A stretch of 64,000 nucleotides of DNA from Methylosinus sp. LW4 (GCF_000379125.1 NZ_KB900626.1:3596024-3660023), one strand, 5' to 3'; shown: positions 43,366 through 52,684, numbered from the stretch's first letter. Numbers and translations are program-made. Notes: generated by a model from the sequence alone, not told the origin.

Positions 43366-43623
43366 TCAATGGCGCAGGCCGCTCGAGAATTCGCCGTCGC
43401 GCAGGCGCCGCGGCAGACGCTCCACGAAAGCCGCGACCGCCTCCTCGCCATAAGTGGCGACGAGCTCGTGCAGCGCCGCCGAGAGCGCGACATGAGCGAA
43501 GGAATCCCCTTCGATCCCGGCGAGCGCGGCTTCCGCGAAAGCCTCGGCGAGATAAGCGAGCGCGACCCGGCGCTGCTCGGCTCCGGCGGCGTCGTCCAAT
43601 GTGGAGGAGGAAAAGCCCGTCAT
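43366..43623 (-). CDS. Small conserved hypothetical protein (85 aa)
   Basis: An 85-residue acidic, mostly helical protein (A-L-A-Y-L-A-E-A-F-A-E-A, E-L-V-A-T-Y-G-E-E-A-V-A-A-F-V-E-R-L-P). No membrane segment or known motif. The ribosome-binding site is weak. Placed upstream of the 168-residue protein on the same strand; the pair may be functionally linked. Function unknown. Confidence 0.55.
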   Translation of the reverse strand: MTGFSSSTLDDAAGAEQRRVALAYLAEAFAEAALAGIEGDSFAHVALSAALHELVATYGEEAVAAFVERLPRRLRDGEFSSGLRH

Positions 43624-43703
43624 GCGATCACTCTAATCAACGGCGGCGCGCCGCGCGAGACGGGTCCTTGCCGGAGGGTTAACGCACATCCGCGCTCGCG
43701 ACG

Positions 43704-44336
43704 TCAGGAATTCCCGTAACGATACGCGATATCGTGCGCGATGCGGCCGCCTTCGTCGAGATAGCGCGAGATGGCCAGGCGCGCATTGGGCGTGCAGGAG
43801 CGATAGGTGGTCTCATAGCCGCGAAAGCCGCGGTTGAAGGCGCCCGTCAGCTTCAGCCGGCGCTGGCCCGTCTTGGCCTCGGCCTCCAGCAGCGCGCTCA
43901 TCTTGGTGCGCCAATCCTCTCCATCCTCGGAGCCGCAGAGATCGCGCAGATAGGAGAGCGCGCCGAGTATCTCGGAAAGTCGCAGCAATTGCGGCTCATA
44001 GGGCGGCGGCGGTCCTTCGGCGGCGGGCTGCTGCGCGGCGCCGTTGGGCTGCGCCTGCTGCTTGCCTCCCGGCGGCGTTTTCGCGGCGTTCTTCTTCTTC
44101 GCCTTGGCCTTGCCCTGCTGCGGCGCCTGCTCGATCACGCGCGGCGCCGAATGCTGCTGGCCCCAGCCGAACAGGCTCTGCAGAAAATCCTGCGCGCGCG
44201 CCGGCTGCGCGAACAAGGCGCAGGAGAGCGCGAGGGGAAGGGCGAGCCTGAAGGCTCGCGGTCCAGAGCCCGGCCAGGACCGCGAGCCTTCAGGCTCGCT
44301 CTTCGTCGTGATCCTTCTGTCTGACGAGAATGGCAT
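43704..44336 (-). CDS. TIGR02301-family periplasmic protein with a repeat element in its signal-peptide region
   Basis: A 210-residue secreted protein. After a Pro/Gln/Lys-rich segment (about 50-105) comes the conserved domain: L-L-R-L-S-E-I-L-G-A-L-S-Y-L-R-D-L-C, then A-F-N-R-G-F-R-G-Y-E-T-T-Y and A-R-L-A-I-S-R-Y-L-D-E-G, as in the alphaproteobacterial TIGR02301 proteins (function unknown). The signal's hydrophobic core is at about 31-46. Codons 13-32 are supplied by copy C of the double-palindrome element, which keeps the frame open. The ATG at 44336 has AGAGG upstream, outside the element. Confidence 0.8.
   Translation of the reverse strand: MPFSSDRRITTKSEPEGSRSWPGSGPRAFRLALPLALSCALFAQPARAQDFLQSLFGWGQQHSAPRVIEQAPQQGKAKAKKKNAAKTPPGGKQQAQPNGAAQQPAAEGPPPPYEPQLLRLSEILGALSYLRDLCGSEDGEDWRTKMSALLEAEAKTGQRRLKLTGAFNRGFRGYETTYRSCTPNARLAISRYLDEGGRIAHDIAYRYGNS
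44242..44299. repeat. Double-palindrome hairpin element, copy C (inside a coding sequence)
   Basis: Arms 44242-44264 and 44277-44299 are identical to those of copies A and B; loop of 12 bases. It lies wholly inside the TIGR02301-family gene and encodes residues 13-32, between the start codon and the hydrophobic core of the signal peptide. Confidence 0.9.
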
Positions 44337-44387
44337 CGCTTCGCCTCTTTCGAGTCCGATGATCCGGCCGATCGCTTCGTTGTGTCA

Positions 44388-44413
44388 CCTTCTCCCCGCA
44401 GGCGGGGAGAAGG
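44388..44413. repeat. CCTTCTCCCC hairpin
   Basis: Near-perfect inverted repeat (CCTTCTCCCCG...CGGGGAGAAGG) of the same type as the units around 28365-28543, between the TIGR02301-family gene and pdxH. Confidence 0.65.
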
Positions 44414-44453
44414 AAGGCGGCCGACGCCGCGCGAAATGAAGTGAAAACATCCG

Positions 44454-45062
44454 TCAAGGATAGAGCCGCGCCTTGGTCCAGCCGGCGCCCTCGCGGGAAA
44501 ATTGCACGCGATCGTGAAGGCGGAAGGGCCGATCCGCCCAGAACTCGATCGCGACCGGAAGGATCCGATAGCCGCGCCAATGCGGCGGCCGCGGCACCTC
44601 GCCGAGCCCGAAGCGCGCGGCCTGATAGGCGACCGCCTTCTCGAGCGCGAAACGGCTCTCCAACGGCTGCGACTGGCGGCTCGCCCAGGCGCCGATGCGG
44701 CTGTCGCGCGGCCGGCTGGCGAAATAAGCGTCGGCCTCGGCGTCCGATACGGGCTCCACCGGACCGCGCAGGCGCACCTGGCGGCGCAGCGATTTCCAGT
44801 GGAAAAGCGCCGCCGCCTTCATCGTGGCGGCGAGCTCGCGGCCCTTGGCGCTCTCGGCGTTGGTATAGAAGGTGAAGCCGGATTCGCCCCAATCCTTCAT
44901 CAGAACCATGCGGGAATCCGGCAGGCCGGTCTCGTCCACCGTGGAGAGCGCCATCGCTTCGGGAACGTCGGGCTCGCTCGCCTTCGCCTCCCCGAACCAC
45001 TCGCCGAATAATGCGTAGGGTTCGGAGGCCTCGCAGAAGTCACTCTGTTTTAACCCCTTCAC
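44454..45062 (-). CDS. pdxH: Pyridoxamine 5'-phosphate oxidase
   Basis: FMN-dependent oxidation of pyridoxine/pyridoxamine 5'-phosphate to PLP. From the GTG at 45062 (GAGGA seven bases upstream) the protein has 202 residues, the family length. Features: [29 protein letters not shown] and the C-terminal P-P-H-W-R-G-Y. ATG at 45122 would add 20 residues and touch the divergent gene, so the GTG is preferred. Confidence 0.92.
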   Translation of the reverse strand: MKGLKQSDFCEASEPYALFGEWFGEAKASEPDVPEAMALSTVDETGLPDSRMVLMKDWGESGFTFYTNAESAKGRELAATMKAAALFHWKSLRRQVRLRGPVEPVSDAEADAYFASRPRDSRIGAWASRQSQPLESRFALEKAVAYQAARFGLGEVPRPPHWRGYRILPVAIEFWADRPFRLHDRVQFSREGAGWTKARLYP

Positions 45063-45121
45063 GGGAAAATCCTCAGCTGCCGCCGAAGCGATGGCGGTGG
45101 TCCTGGTGGTAAGGCAGCGCA

Positions 45122-45616
45122 TTGCACGACCTGCGAGACACACATAACGCCGCCGTGGCCGCTTCTCAAATCGGTCTCGCCGCCGCACGTCTGCTCGCGG
45201 CCGCCCTCGCGGCGGCGGCGCTCGGCGGCTGCTCTTTCGCCATTCCCGGCGGCGAGCCGGCCCCGGCCTGGAAAAATGTCAGCGATGATGTGACCGGCTC
45301 CATTCCGCATAAGACCACGCCGACCCTCTCGCATTCGCTCGACCAGGAAGACTGGCGACGCGCCAATGCGGCGCTCGGCGTCGCGCTCGATCCTCAGGGC
45401 GCCGGCGCGACGGTCAATTGGGACAATCCCGAAAGCCATGCGCGCGGCTCCTTCACGCCGGTCGGCCAGCCCTATCCTTCGGACGGCAAGGTGTGCCGCG
45501 CCTTTCTGGCGGAAGTCGGGACAAAAGACAGCCACGAGCAATTGCAGGGCACGGCCTGCCGCGACAAATCCGTGGATTGGGCGCTGATCGACGTGCGGCC
45601 CTGGCGCAAGGCCTGA
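45122..45616 (+). CDS. RT0821/Lpp0805-type surface antigen lipoprotein
   Basis: A 164-residue envelope protein, apparently starting at TTG (AAGG seven bases upstream), with a GTG at codon 12 as alternative. Hydrophobic segment 18-34 ends in the lipobox L-G-G-C37, so an outer-membrane lipoprotein is likely. The C-terminal domain ([24 protein letters not shown]-x-V-C-R-A-F, G-T-A-C-R-D) matches the RT0821/Lpp0805 surface-protein family. Divergent from pdxH across about 60 bases. Confidence 0.82.
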   Translation: MHDLRDTHNAAVAASQIGLAAARLLAAALAAAALGGCSFAIPGGEPAPAWKNVSDDVTGSIPHKTTPTLSHSLDQEDWRRANAALGVALDPQGAGATVNWDNPESHARGSFTPVGQPYPSDGKVCRAFLAEVGTKDSHEQLQGTACRDKSVDWALIDVRPWRKA

Positions 45617-45760
45617 CGAGTCCGGCCTGAAAATTCAGCGGTCTCGTCCTCCGACCTTCGCCGCATCCTTGCGCGCGGCCGTCTCTTCTCCCAAATAGAC
45701 GGGTCAGACATGAGCGTCCGCGCCGCTAGTGGCGGGCGCCACTATGGGCTTTTGAAGAAA

Positions 45761-46723
45761 ATGCGCGATCCATATGATGTCCTGGGCGTCGCCAAGACGG
45801 CGAGCGCCGCCGAGATCAAGAAGGCGTTTCGCAATCTCGCGAAAAAATATCACCCGGACCAGAACAAGAACGACCCCAAGGCCAAGGAGAAATTCGCCGA
45901 GGCCAATTCCGCCTATGAGATTCTCGGCGACGAGAAGAAAAAGGCGCAATTCGACCGCGGCGAGATCGACGCCGAGGGCAAGCCGCGCTTCACCGGTTTC
46001 GAGGGCTTCGGCGCGGGTCCCGGCGGCGGCTATCGCGGGCAGCGCGGCCCTGGCGGGGCCGAGCATTTCGAATTTCATTTCGGCGGCGACGCTCCGGGCG
46101 GCGGCGGCCGCGCCGGCTTCGACCCTTCGGACCTCTTCGCCGATCTCTTCGGCGCCGGAGGGGGCGCGCGCCGCGGAGCCCGCGCGCCGCGCCGCGGCGA
46201 GGATGTCGCGCTGCAAGTGACCGTCTCGCTGGCGGAGGCGGTGAAGGGCGGCAGCACGCGCGTCTTTCTGCCCAGCGGCCGCACGCTCGAGGTGAATATT
46301 CCGGTCGGCATAGAGGACGGCAAGCAGATTCGCCTGCGCGGCCAGGGCCACGCCGCCCCGCCCGGCGGCGAGCCCGGCGACGCCATCGTCACCATCCATG
46401 TCGCGCCGGACCCGCTCTTCGCCATCTCCGGCCGCGATCTGAAGCTCGATCTGCCGATCGCCTTCTACGAGGCGGTTCTGGGCGCCAAGGTCGCCGCGCC
46501 GACGCTCTCCGGCAAGGTGGAGCTGACCATCCCCGCCGGCTCCAATGGCGGACGCGTGCTGCGCCTGCGCGGCAAGGGCCTGCCGGCCGTTGACGGCAAG
46601 CCGGCCGGCGATCTCTATGTGACGCTGCGCGTGCTGCTGCCGGAGGGCGCCGACGCCGAGCTCGAGGCCTTCGCCCAAAAATGGCGCACGGCCAAGCCCT
46701 ATGATCCGCGCAAGGGAATGTGA
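45761..46723 (+). CDS. DnaJ/CbpA-type J-domain chaperone (no zinc domain)
   Basis: About 320 residues. J domain at the N-terminus with D-P-Y-D-V-L-G-V and the K-Y-H-P-D motif (HPD loop), then a Gly/Phe-rich linker and two C-terminal substrate-binding beta domains ([35 protein letters not shown]). There is no Cys-rich zinc region, so it is class II like CbpA. Start at 45761 (M-R-D-P-Y) fits the family; an in-frame ATG at 45710 would add 17 residues. Confidence 0.9.
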   Translation: MRDPYDVLGVAKTASAAEIKKAFRNLAKKYHPDQNKNDPKAKEKFAEANSAYEILGDEKKKAQFDRGEIDAEGKPRFTGFEGFGAGPGGGYRGQRGPGGAEHFEFHFGGDAPGGGGRAGFDPSDLFADLFGAGGGARRGARAPRRGEDVALQVTVSLAEAVKGGSTRVFLPSGRTLEVNIPVGIEDGKQIRLRGQGHAAPPGGEPGDAIVTIHVAPDPLFAISGRDLKLDLPIAFYEAVLGAKVAAPTLSGKVELTIPAGSNGGRVLRLRGKGLPAVDGKPAGDLYVTLRVLLPEGADAELEAFAQKWRTAKPYDPRKGM

Positions 46724-46751
46724 GCGGCGCGCGGAGGGATGTCCTGCGCGC

Positions 46752-46831
46752 CGTCATTGCGAGCGGAGCGAAGCAATCCAGGAGCCGCCCGGGGTGTGGA
46801 TCGCTTCGTCGCTTCGCTCCTCGCGATGACG
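46752..46831. repeat. CGTCATTGCGAGC-type inverted repeat
   Basis: Left unit 46752-46780 and right unit 46797-46831 are inverted, imperfect copies beginning CGTCATTGCGAG and ending CTCGCGATGACG. This is a familiar intergenic repeat sequence in many Proteobacteria. It lies between the J-domain gene and the antiporter gene. Confidence 0.75.
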
Positions 46832-46957
46832 GCCGAAAACTCCTTTCGTCACAGCGCAAGCGCGACAAAGTCGCGCGCGCGTTCTAACCCGCGGCGGCAT
46901 GCCCTATGCTGAACGTCGAATCGGGCGCAGGGCGCCCTTCTTCGACGAAAGCTAGTC

Positions 46958-48799
46958 ATGACGAGTTCTTTCCAGTGGGGCGAATATCGCGAGGCGCTGC
47001 TGTTTCTGGGCACGGCGGGAGTCGTCGCGCCTTTGTTCCATCGGCTGCGCATCAGCCCCATTCTCGGCTTTCTGCTCGCCGGCGCGGCGCTCGGTCCTTT
47101 CGGCCTCGGCAAGCTCGCCGAGCGCCATGAGCTTCTCTCGGCGATCGCGCTGAGCGATCTCGAGGGCGTCGCCAAGATCGCCGAATTCGGCCTCGTCTTC
47201 CTCTTGTTCATGATCGGCCTCGAGCTCTCCTGGGAGCGCCTCGCGCGCATGCGCATGCTCGTCTTCGGGCTCGGACTCTCGCAGGTTCTGCTCTGCGGCG
47301 GGGCGCTGGCGGCGGCGGGCGTGTTCTGGGGCGGGCTCGGCCCCGCGCCGGCGACGCTGCTCGGCGCGGGGCTCGCAATGTCCTCGACGGCGATCGTCAT
47401 TCCGCTGCTCGCCGAGCGCCGCCGCCTCAACCGCGCCGCCGGCCGCGCCGCCTTTTCGGTGCTGCTGCTGCAGGATCTGATGGTGGCGCCGCTGCTCTTC
47501 CTCATCTCCTTCCTCTCCGATCCGCAAGTGGAGAGCGAAGGGCTGAAGGCGCTGCTCGCCTTTCTGCCGGCGCTCGCCGCCATGGGCGCGCTGATCATCG
47601 CCGGCCGGCTGCTGCTGCGGCCGCTGTTCCATCTGGTGGCGGCGGCGCAATCGATCGAGCTGTTCACCGCGGCGAGCCTGCTGGTCATCATCGGCGCCGG
47701 CGTCGCCAGCGCGGCGGCGGGGTTTTCCATGGGGCTCGGCGCCTTCATCGCCGGCCTGCTGCTCGCCGAGACCGAGTTTCGCCGCGAGATCGAGGTGACG
47801 ATCGAGCCGTTCAAGGGCCTGCTGCTCGGCCTCTTCTTCGTGTCGGTGGGCGCGGGCCTCGATTTCGACCGCGTGATCGAGGATTTGCGCCAGGTGCTGG
47901 TCATCGCCATCGGCCTCATCGTGACCAAGACGCTCATCGTCTTTCTGCTCGGCCGCGCCTTTCGCCTGCGCCCGCGCATAGCGGCGGAAGTGGCGCTTCT
48001 TCTCGCGCCCGGCGGCGAGTTCGCCTTTATTCTCGTCGGCGCCGCTATCGCCTCCGGCGTGCTGCCGAAAAATCTCGGCGCCGACGCCATGCTCGCCGTG
48101 ACGCTCGGTCTCTTCGTGCTGCCGGCGTTGGCGCGGCTCGGCGAATGGCTCAATCCCGGACGCCGGCTGCAGGACGACGAGGCGGAGTTCGGCCATCTCG
48201 CGCCGGAGGGCGAGATCGCCGCCGGCCGCGTCGTCATCGTCGGCTATGGGCGCGTCGGCGCGCTCATCGGCGACATGCTGAGCCGCCATGAGATTCCTTA
48301 CGTCGCCGTCGACAATGACGTGAAGCTCGTCGCGCAGACGCGCGACAAGGGCGTCGATATTTATTGGGGCAATTGCATGCGGCGCGAGTTTTTGATGCGC
48401 CTCGGCGTGGCCCAGGCGCGCGCGCTGGTGGTGACGGTGGAGAATGCGCAAGCCGCGCAGGAGATCGTGCGCCTCGCGCATCAGGAGCGCGCCGATCTGA
48501 CCATCGTGGCGCGCGCCCGCGACTCCTGGCACGCCACCCATCTCTACGAGCTCGGCGCCAGCGACGCGATACCGGAGACGATCGAGTCGAGCCTGCAGCT
48601 CGCTGAGACGGTGCTCGTCGATGTCGGCGTGCCCATGGGCTATGTCATCGCTTCCATTCACGAGAAGCGCGACGAATATCGCAAGCTGCTGCAGCCGACC
48701 GGCGAGGAGGCGCGCCAACGCGCCGCGCGCGCTTCGACGCGGCTGCGCGAGCTGAAGAAAAGGCGCGCGCGTCCGGCGCAGGGGCTGGAAGACGAGTAG
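46958..48799 (+). CDS. CPA2-family cation:proton antiporter with TrkA-N domain (Kef/YbaL-like)
   Basis: A 613-residue inner-membrane transporter. Residues 1-385 contain about 12-13 transmembrane helices with the CPA2 pattern (L-G-F-L-L-A-G-A-A-L-G-P, A-M-S-S-T-A-I-V-I-P-L-L, G-L-G-A-F-I-A-G-L-L-L-A-E). Residues 425-545 are a TrkA-N nucleotide-binding domain starting V-V-I-V-G-Y-G-R-V-G. Likely K+/H+ exchange gated by nucleotides. No KefF/G partner is adjacent. Confidence 0.92.
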   Translation: MTSSFQWGEYREALLFLGTAGVVAPLFHRLRISPILGFLLAGAALGPFGLGKLAERHELLSAIALSDLEGVAKIAEFGLVFLLFMIGLELSWERLARMRMLVFGLGLSQVLLCGGALAAAGVFWGGLGPAPATLLGAGLAMSSTAIVIPLLAERRRLNRAAGRAAFSVLLLQDLMVAPLLFLISFLSDPQVESEGLKALLAFLPALAAMGALIIAGRLLLRPLFHLVAAAQSIELFTAASLLVIIGAGVASAAAGFSMGLGAFIAGLLLAETEFRREIEVTIEPFKGLLLGLFFVSVGAGLDFDRVIEDLRQVLVIAIGLIVTKTLIVFLLGRAFRLRPRIAAEVALLLAPGGEFAFILVGAAIASGVLPKNLGADAMLAVTLGLFVLPALARLGEWLNPGRRLQDDEAEFGHLAPEGEIAAGRVVIVGYGRVGALIGDMLSRHEIPYVAVDNDVKLVAQTRDKGVDIYWGNCMRREFLMRLGVAQARALVVTVENAQAAQEIVRLAHQERADLTIVARARDSWHATHLYELGASDAIPETIESSLQLAETVLVDVGVPMGYVIASIHEKRDEYRKLLQPTGEEARQRAARASTRLRELKKRRARPAQGLEDE

Positions 48800-48821
48800 G
48801 AACGGCGGTTTCGGGCGCGAA

Positions 48822-49585
48822 CTACTGGATCAATTTGAGCAGGGCTTCGCGCATGGCGTTGCGCGCGATCTCCTGCTTGGGGCGGTAGACCTCCGGCGGC
48901 GCGAATTTCGGTTTCCAATAGGCAGGAGGCTCGACTTGAAATGTCTTGCCGAAATGCCCTGTCGAGTTTGGAACTTCGGTTTGCGTCCCTCCCTCGAAAG
49001 CTGCTTTGTATTCCTCCAAGCCGCCACGGCAGAGCAAGTCGTCATCACGGCGAGCGGACGAGGTGCGGTTTTCGATCGTGATCGCCAAATCGATCATTTT
49101 TGCTTTCGTCTCTGCCGGCTGACTCTTCACAAACGAAAAGGTCGAGGGATTGAGGCCCAACAATTGGTCATGCGATTGCCCGGCGCCGTCAGGTCCTGGC
49201 ATTTGGCGCCGTCGATCGCGATGAGCGCATAGGCGTAGAGCGCCATCGCGCCCGCCGTTTGGCGCATTCCCTCCGACTGCGACACGGTTCCGACAGTCCA
49301 TAGCTCGCGCATATAGGCGTAAACGACGAAATATTCCGCGCCGCGCAAGACCCGGCGCTGTAGCCAATTCATCGCTTTCACGCGGGTGACCGGGGTCTGA
49401 TCGGCATCCCTCAGCGCGGCGCCGAGACCGTTCCAATCCTTCATATAGAGAAGACCATTCAGGTCAGCGGTATTCGCCGGAAGCTCCGGCGAAGGCGCGT
49501 CCGATGCGCCTTGCGCGCTGGCTGAACTCGCCGTCCAAAAAGCGACGAAAAGAAGCAATAGGAAAATCGCGCGAAAATGTTTCAT
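48822..49585 (-). pseudogene. Secreted hypothetical protein, single-base frameshift
   Basis: Two overlapping frames make one gene. Frame 1 (from 49585) has a signal peptide (M-K-H-F-R-A-I-F-L-L-L-L, cleavage near A-S-A-Q) and continues to G-N-R-M-T, then goes out of frame and stops at 49127. Frame 2 takes over exactly there with Q-L-L-G-L-N-P-S-T-F-S-F and runs to 48822. Restoring one C on the coding strand (one G at plus-strand 49166-49167, GG to GGG) joins them into about 254 residues with no further stop. No known family. Either a recent loss-of-function mutation or a homopolymer sequencing error. Confidence 0.75.
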
Positions 49586-49711
49586 GCCACGCTCTGCGTC
49601 GTGCCGATGATAAAAAGTGGCGAATATCTCCTTACGAAGACGCTTTTTTGACGGAACGCGAATGGCCGATGGCTTCTCGGGGCGAAAACTTTCGATTCGA
49701 CCTATGTCCTT

Positions 49712-51289
49712 TCATTCGTCATAGGCTTCGATTTCGCGCAGAAAGGCCGGCGCGTCGACGATCTCGCCGGGCGGAAAGGCGCCGATCATGCTCGGCCGCG
49801 TGATCGCGAGCCGACGCAGCATCATGTCGCTGGCCACGGCGCGGGGGGAGAGACGGCGGCGCCTCGCAATATCGAGCCGCAAATGCAGCAACCGCCGATA
49901 GAGCCGCTCCTCGGCCACGCTGAGCCGCTCCTCGGTCGGCGCGATGGAGAGGCCCGGCGCCACAGCGGGGCTCGGCGCCTCCTCCGGCGCGTCGAGCCTC
50001 TCGGCGTCGGCGCTGGAAAAACGCGCGAGCGCGGCCACGCGCCAGCCGAGTGCGACGAGGCTGGCGCGGCGCGGCAGCGCCAGCAGGCCGCCGCGGCAAT
50101 TGTCGCAGCGTCCGCAGCGGTCGCTCTCCTCGCCGAAAGCGGCGAGCAGGGTCTGAAAGCGGCAGGCGGGGGTGAGGCAGAGGCGCGCCATGGCGCGTCG
50201 CCGCTCCGTCTCGCCGAGCGCGACGGGATCGTCCTCCGGCGGTGCGAAGCCGAAGCGACCGGCGAGCTCGCGCGGGTCGAAGAGGGCGAGCGCATCGGCG
50301 GGCCGACCGTCGCGGCCGGCGCGGCCGATCTCCTGATAATAGGCCTCGATCGAATCGGGCGGGTCGGCGTGGACGACGAAGCGCACGTCCTTTTTGTCGA
50401 CGCCCATGCCGAAGGCGATGGTGGCCGCCATCACCACGCCCTCGCGCGCGAAAAACGCGTCCTGATGGGCGGCCCGCGTCTGCGCGTCGAGCCCGGCGTG
50501 ATAGGCGAGCGCGTCGAAGCCGAGCCGGCGCAATCTCGCCGCCGTCTCGTCGGCCTCGCGGCGGGAGCGCACATAGACGACGCCGCTCTCGCCCGGCCGG
50601 CGCCGCAGGAAACGCGAAAGCCGCCCCTCGGCGTCGCCGCGCGGGCGGAAGGACAGGCGCAGATTGGGCCGCGCGAAGGAGGCGACGAAAACCTCCGGCG
50701 CGCGCGTGAACAGGCTGGCGATAATGTCGGCGCGCGTGCGCGGGCCGGCCGTCGCCGTCACCGCCAGCACCGGCGCGCCGAGCCGGGCGGCGATCTCGCC
50801 GAGCCGCGCATAATCCGGGCGAAATTCGTGACCCCAGTGGGAGACACAATGCGCCTCGTCCACGGCGAGCAGCGCCACGCCGGCGGCGCGCAAAAGCTCG
50901 ATGGCTCCGTCCCCGGCGAGACGCTCCGGCGCGAGATAGACGAGCTTCGCCCGCCCGCCGGCGATGGCGGCGCGCGCCGCGCCGTGCTCCTCCTCGCTCT
51001 GGCCCGAATGAAGCGCGACGGCGGCGACGCCCGAGCGCGCGAGGCCGCGCAATTGATCGCGCATCAGCGAGATGAGCGGCGAGACCACCACGACCGGCGC
51101 CGAGCCCATGGCGGCGGGCAATTGATAGAGCAGGGATTTGCCGGCCCCCGTGGGCATGACCGCGAGCGCGTCGCGCCCCTCGAGCAGAGCCGCGATAACG
51201 GCCGCCTGACCCGGCAGAAAATCCTCATGGCCGAAGCGCGCGCGCAGCACGCGCCGCGCCTCCTTCATATCGGCGGGCGGGCGGCGCAA
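49712..51289 (-). CDS. recQ: RecQ-type ATP-dependent DNA helicase
   Basis: A 3'-5' DNA helicase of about 525 residues. Motif I P-T-G-A-G-K-S, motif II V-D-E-A-H-C-V-S-H-W-G-H-E-F-R-P, motif VI Q-E-I-G-R-A-G-R-D-G-R. The zinc-binding region is present (C-R-F ... C-G-R-C-D-N-C). The RecQ-C winged-helix region is shortened and an HRDC-like segment closes the protein. The upstream start is a TTG at 51289, three bases after the preceding stop; ATG at 51268 is the alternative. Neither has a clear ribosome-binding site, so coupling to the regulator gene before it is likely. Confidence 0.88.
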   Translation of the reverse strand: MRRPPADMKEARRVLRARFGHEDFLPGQAAVIAALLEGRDALAVMPTGAGKSLLYQLPAAMGSAPVVVVSPLISLMRDQLRGLARSGVAAVALHSGQSEEEHGAARAAIAGGRAKLVYLAPERLAGDGAIELLRAAGVALLAVDEAHCVSHWGHEFRPDYARLGEIAARLGAPVLAVTATAGPRTRADIIASLFTRAPEVFVASFARPNLRLSFRPRGDAEGRLSRFLRRRPGESGVVYVRSRREADETAARLRRLGFDALAYHAGLDAQTRAAHQDAFFAREGVVMAATIAFGMGVDKKDVRFVVHADPPDSIEAYYQEIGRAGRDGRPADALALFDPRELAGRFGFAPPEDDPVALGETERRRAMARLCLTPACRFQTLLAAFGEESDRCGRCDNCRGGLLALPRRASLVALGWRVAALARFSSADAERLDAPEEAPSPAVAPGLSIAPTEERLSVAEERLYRRLLHLRLDIARRRRLSPRAVASDMMLRRLAITRPSMIGAFPPGEIVDAPAFLREIEAYDE

Positions 51290-51291
51290 CT

Positions 51292-51912
51292 TCAGAAGGA
51301 GGCGGCGCGCGGGACGAGCACGGAAATGCGCACCAGCTCGGAGAGGCTCTTGACCTGCATCTTCACCATCAGCCGGGCGCGATGCGCCTCCACTGTGCGG
51401 ACGCTGATGCCGAGCTCATGGGCGATGATCTTGTTGGGGCGGCCCTCGAGCACGCCAACCAGCACCTCGCGCTCCCGCGCCGTGAGGCTGGCCAGACGGT
51501 CGCGGGCGATCGCCGCCTCCGAGCCGCGGCCATCGCCCGCGCCGCGAAGGCCGAGGGCTTGGCGCACGGAACGGAGCAGCGTCTCCTCGCCGAAAGGCTT
51601 CTCGAGCAGATCGACGGCGCCCGCTTTCATCGCTTGAACGGCGAGCGACACATCGGCATGGGCGGTGATGACGATCACCGGCAGATCGAGGCCGCGCGCC
51701 TTGATCTCGGCGAGCAGCTCCAGCCCGCTCGTGCCCGGCATTCGCACATCGGTGACGACGCAGCCGCCATCGCCGGGACGGAGGCCGGCGAGAAAGTCGC
51801 GCGCCGAGGCGTGGGCGCGAACGTCGAAATCCGCCATTTTCAGAAGAAGCGTCAGCGAGTCGCGAACGGCGGCGTCATCGTCGATGACATGCACGATGGC
51901 CGCGGCGCTCAT
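51292..51912 (-). CDS. FixJ-type response regulator
   Basis: A 206-residue regulator. Receiver domain with D11-D12, phosphoacceptor D55 and K105 (L-L-E-K-P-F-G); C-terminal LuxR-type helix-turn-helix starting S-L-T-A-R-E-R-E-V-L with K-I-I-A-H-E-L-G-I-S-V-R-T-V-E-A-H-R. This layout is FixJ. No FixL or other kinase is in the window. It is translated into recQ (two-base gap). FixJ relatives control oxygen- or redox-responsive genes; the target set here is unknown. Confidence 0.88.
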   Translation of the reverse strand: MSAAAIVHVIDDDAAVRDSLTLLLKMADFDVRAHASARDFLAGLRPGDGGCVVTDVRMPGTSGLELLAEIKARGLDLPVIVITAHADVSLAVQAMKAGAVDLLEKPFGEETLLRSVRQALGLRGAGDGRGSEAAIARDRLASLTAREREVLVGVLEGRPNKIIAHELGISVRTVEAHRARLMVKMQVKSLSELVRISVLVPRAASF

Positions 51913-52127
51913 GCGCGCGCTCCGCCCGGCCGAGGCCGAAAGGCGTGGTCGCCGGAAATGCCGAGATCGAAACAGTCTACCGATTGCATAAAGAACGGGT
52001 CCGACCACCCGAGCGTTTTGCGCCTCGACAGGCGCGTCGGGCCGGGATGATCCTATGTGGCGCGTCGATTGGCAATAGCCGCGTGACGCCCGCGTGACGC
52101 GCGCCCATCCGGCCGAGGACGCGCCTT

Positions 52128-52171
52128 CCAGAGTCCCTTTCGGTTCGGAGGGAGCCTTCGGGACTCTGGAG
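52128..52171. repeat. 11-bp inverted repeat (hairpin)
   Basis: Perfect arms 52128-52138 and 52161-52171 (TCCAGAGTCCC / GGGACTCTGGA) with a 22-base loop that includes secondary pairing. Lies between the 167-residue protein gene and the FixJ-type gene; it may be a terminator or operator. No T run follows. Confidence 0.55.
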
Positions 52172-52180
52172 CCGAAAGCT

Positions 52181-52684
52181 CTAGCGATCGCCGCGCAGAT
52201 AGGACGCCCGTGCGCCGAAGCGGGCGACGATCGGGTCGCCGCCACAAAGGGACTCCGGGGTCTCGCCCTGCGCGTCGCGGCGTCGGGGCCGGCGTCCCTC
52301 GCGAAAGAAGGACAGCACCACGCCCGGCTCGCGCAGCGGGACGCTCCGGCCGCGGCGGGCGTCGACATAATGGCCGAGCAGCGCGGCCTCGAAAGCCGCC
52401 TCGCTCTCGGCGTGGCGCGGATGCTGGGCGAGGCCCGCTTCTGGATGGGCGGTGAGCAGCAGGCGCAGCACGATCAGCAGATCGGCGGCGCGGATCGTCA
52501 CGCCGAGATCGAGAAAGCCGCGCAGATCGGCGACGATCATCTCGCGCACGGCCGTCAGCCCACGATGGCCGTTGAGCAGATAGCTCTCGAGCAGCGCGTC
52601 ATGCTCGCAAGAGGGGATGGCGCCGAGAACCAGCTCGTTGGAGGCCAGGCCCGCCTGGGCGGCGCATTGCGACACGGTGATCAT
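52181..52684 (-). CDS. Hypothetical protein (167 aa) with an optimal ribosome-binding site
   Basis: A 167-residue cytoplasmic protein with an ordered helical first half (C-A-A-Q-A-G-L-A-S-N-E-L-V-L-G, L-L-E-S-Y-L-L-N-G, A-A-D-L-L-I-V-L-R-L-L-L-T) and a basic Arg-rich tail. AAGGAG stands seven bases before the ATG, supporting a real and well-translated gene. I do not recognise the family. It lies below an AT-rich upstream region and above the FixJ-type gene. Confidence 0.65.
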   Translation of the reverse strand: MITVSQCAAQAGLASNELVLGAIPSCEHDALLESYLLNGHRGLTAVREMIVADLRGFLDLGVTIRAADLLIVLRLLLTAHPEAGLAQHPRHAESEAAFEAALLGHYVDARRGRSVPLREPGVVLSFFREGRRPRRRDAQGETPESLCGGDPIVARFGARASYLRGDR

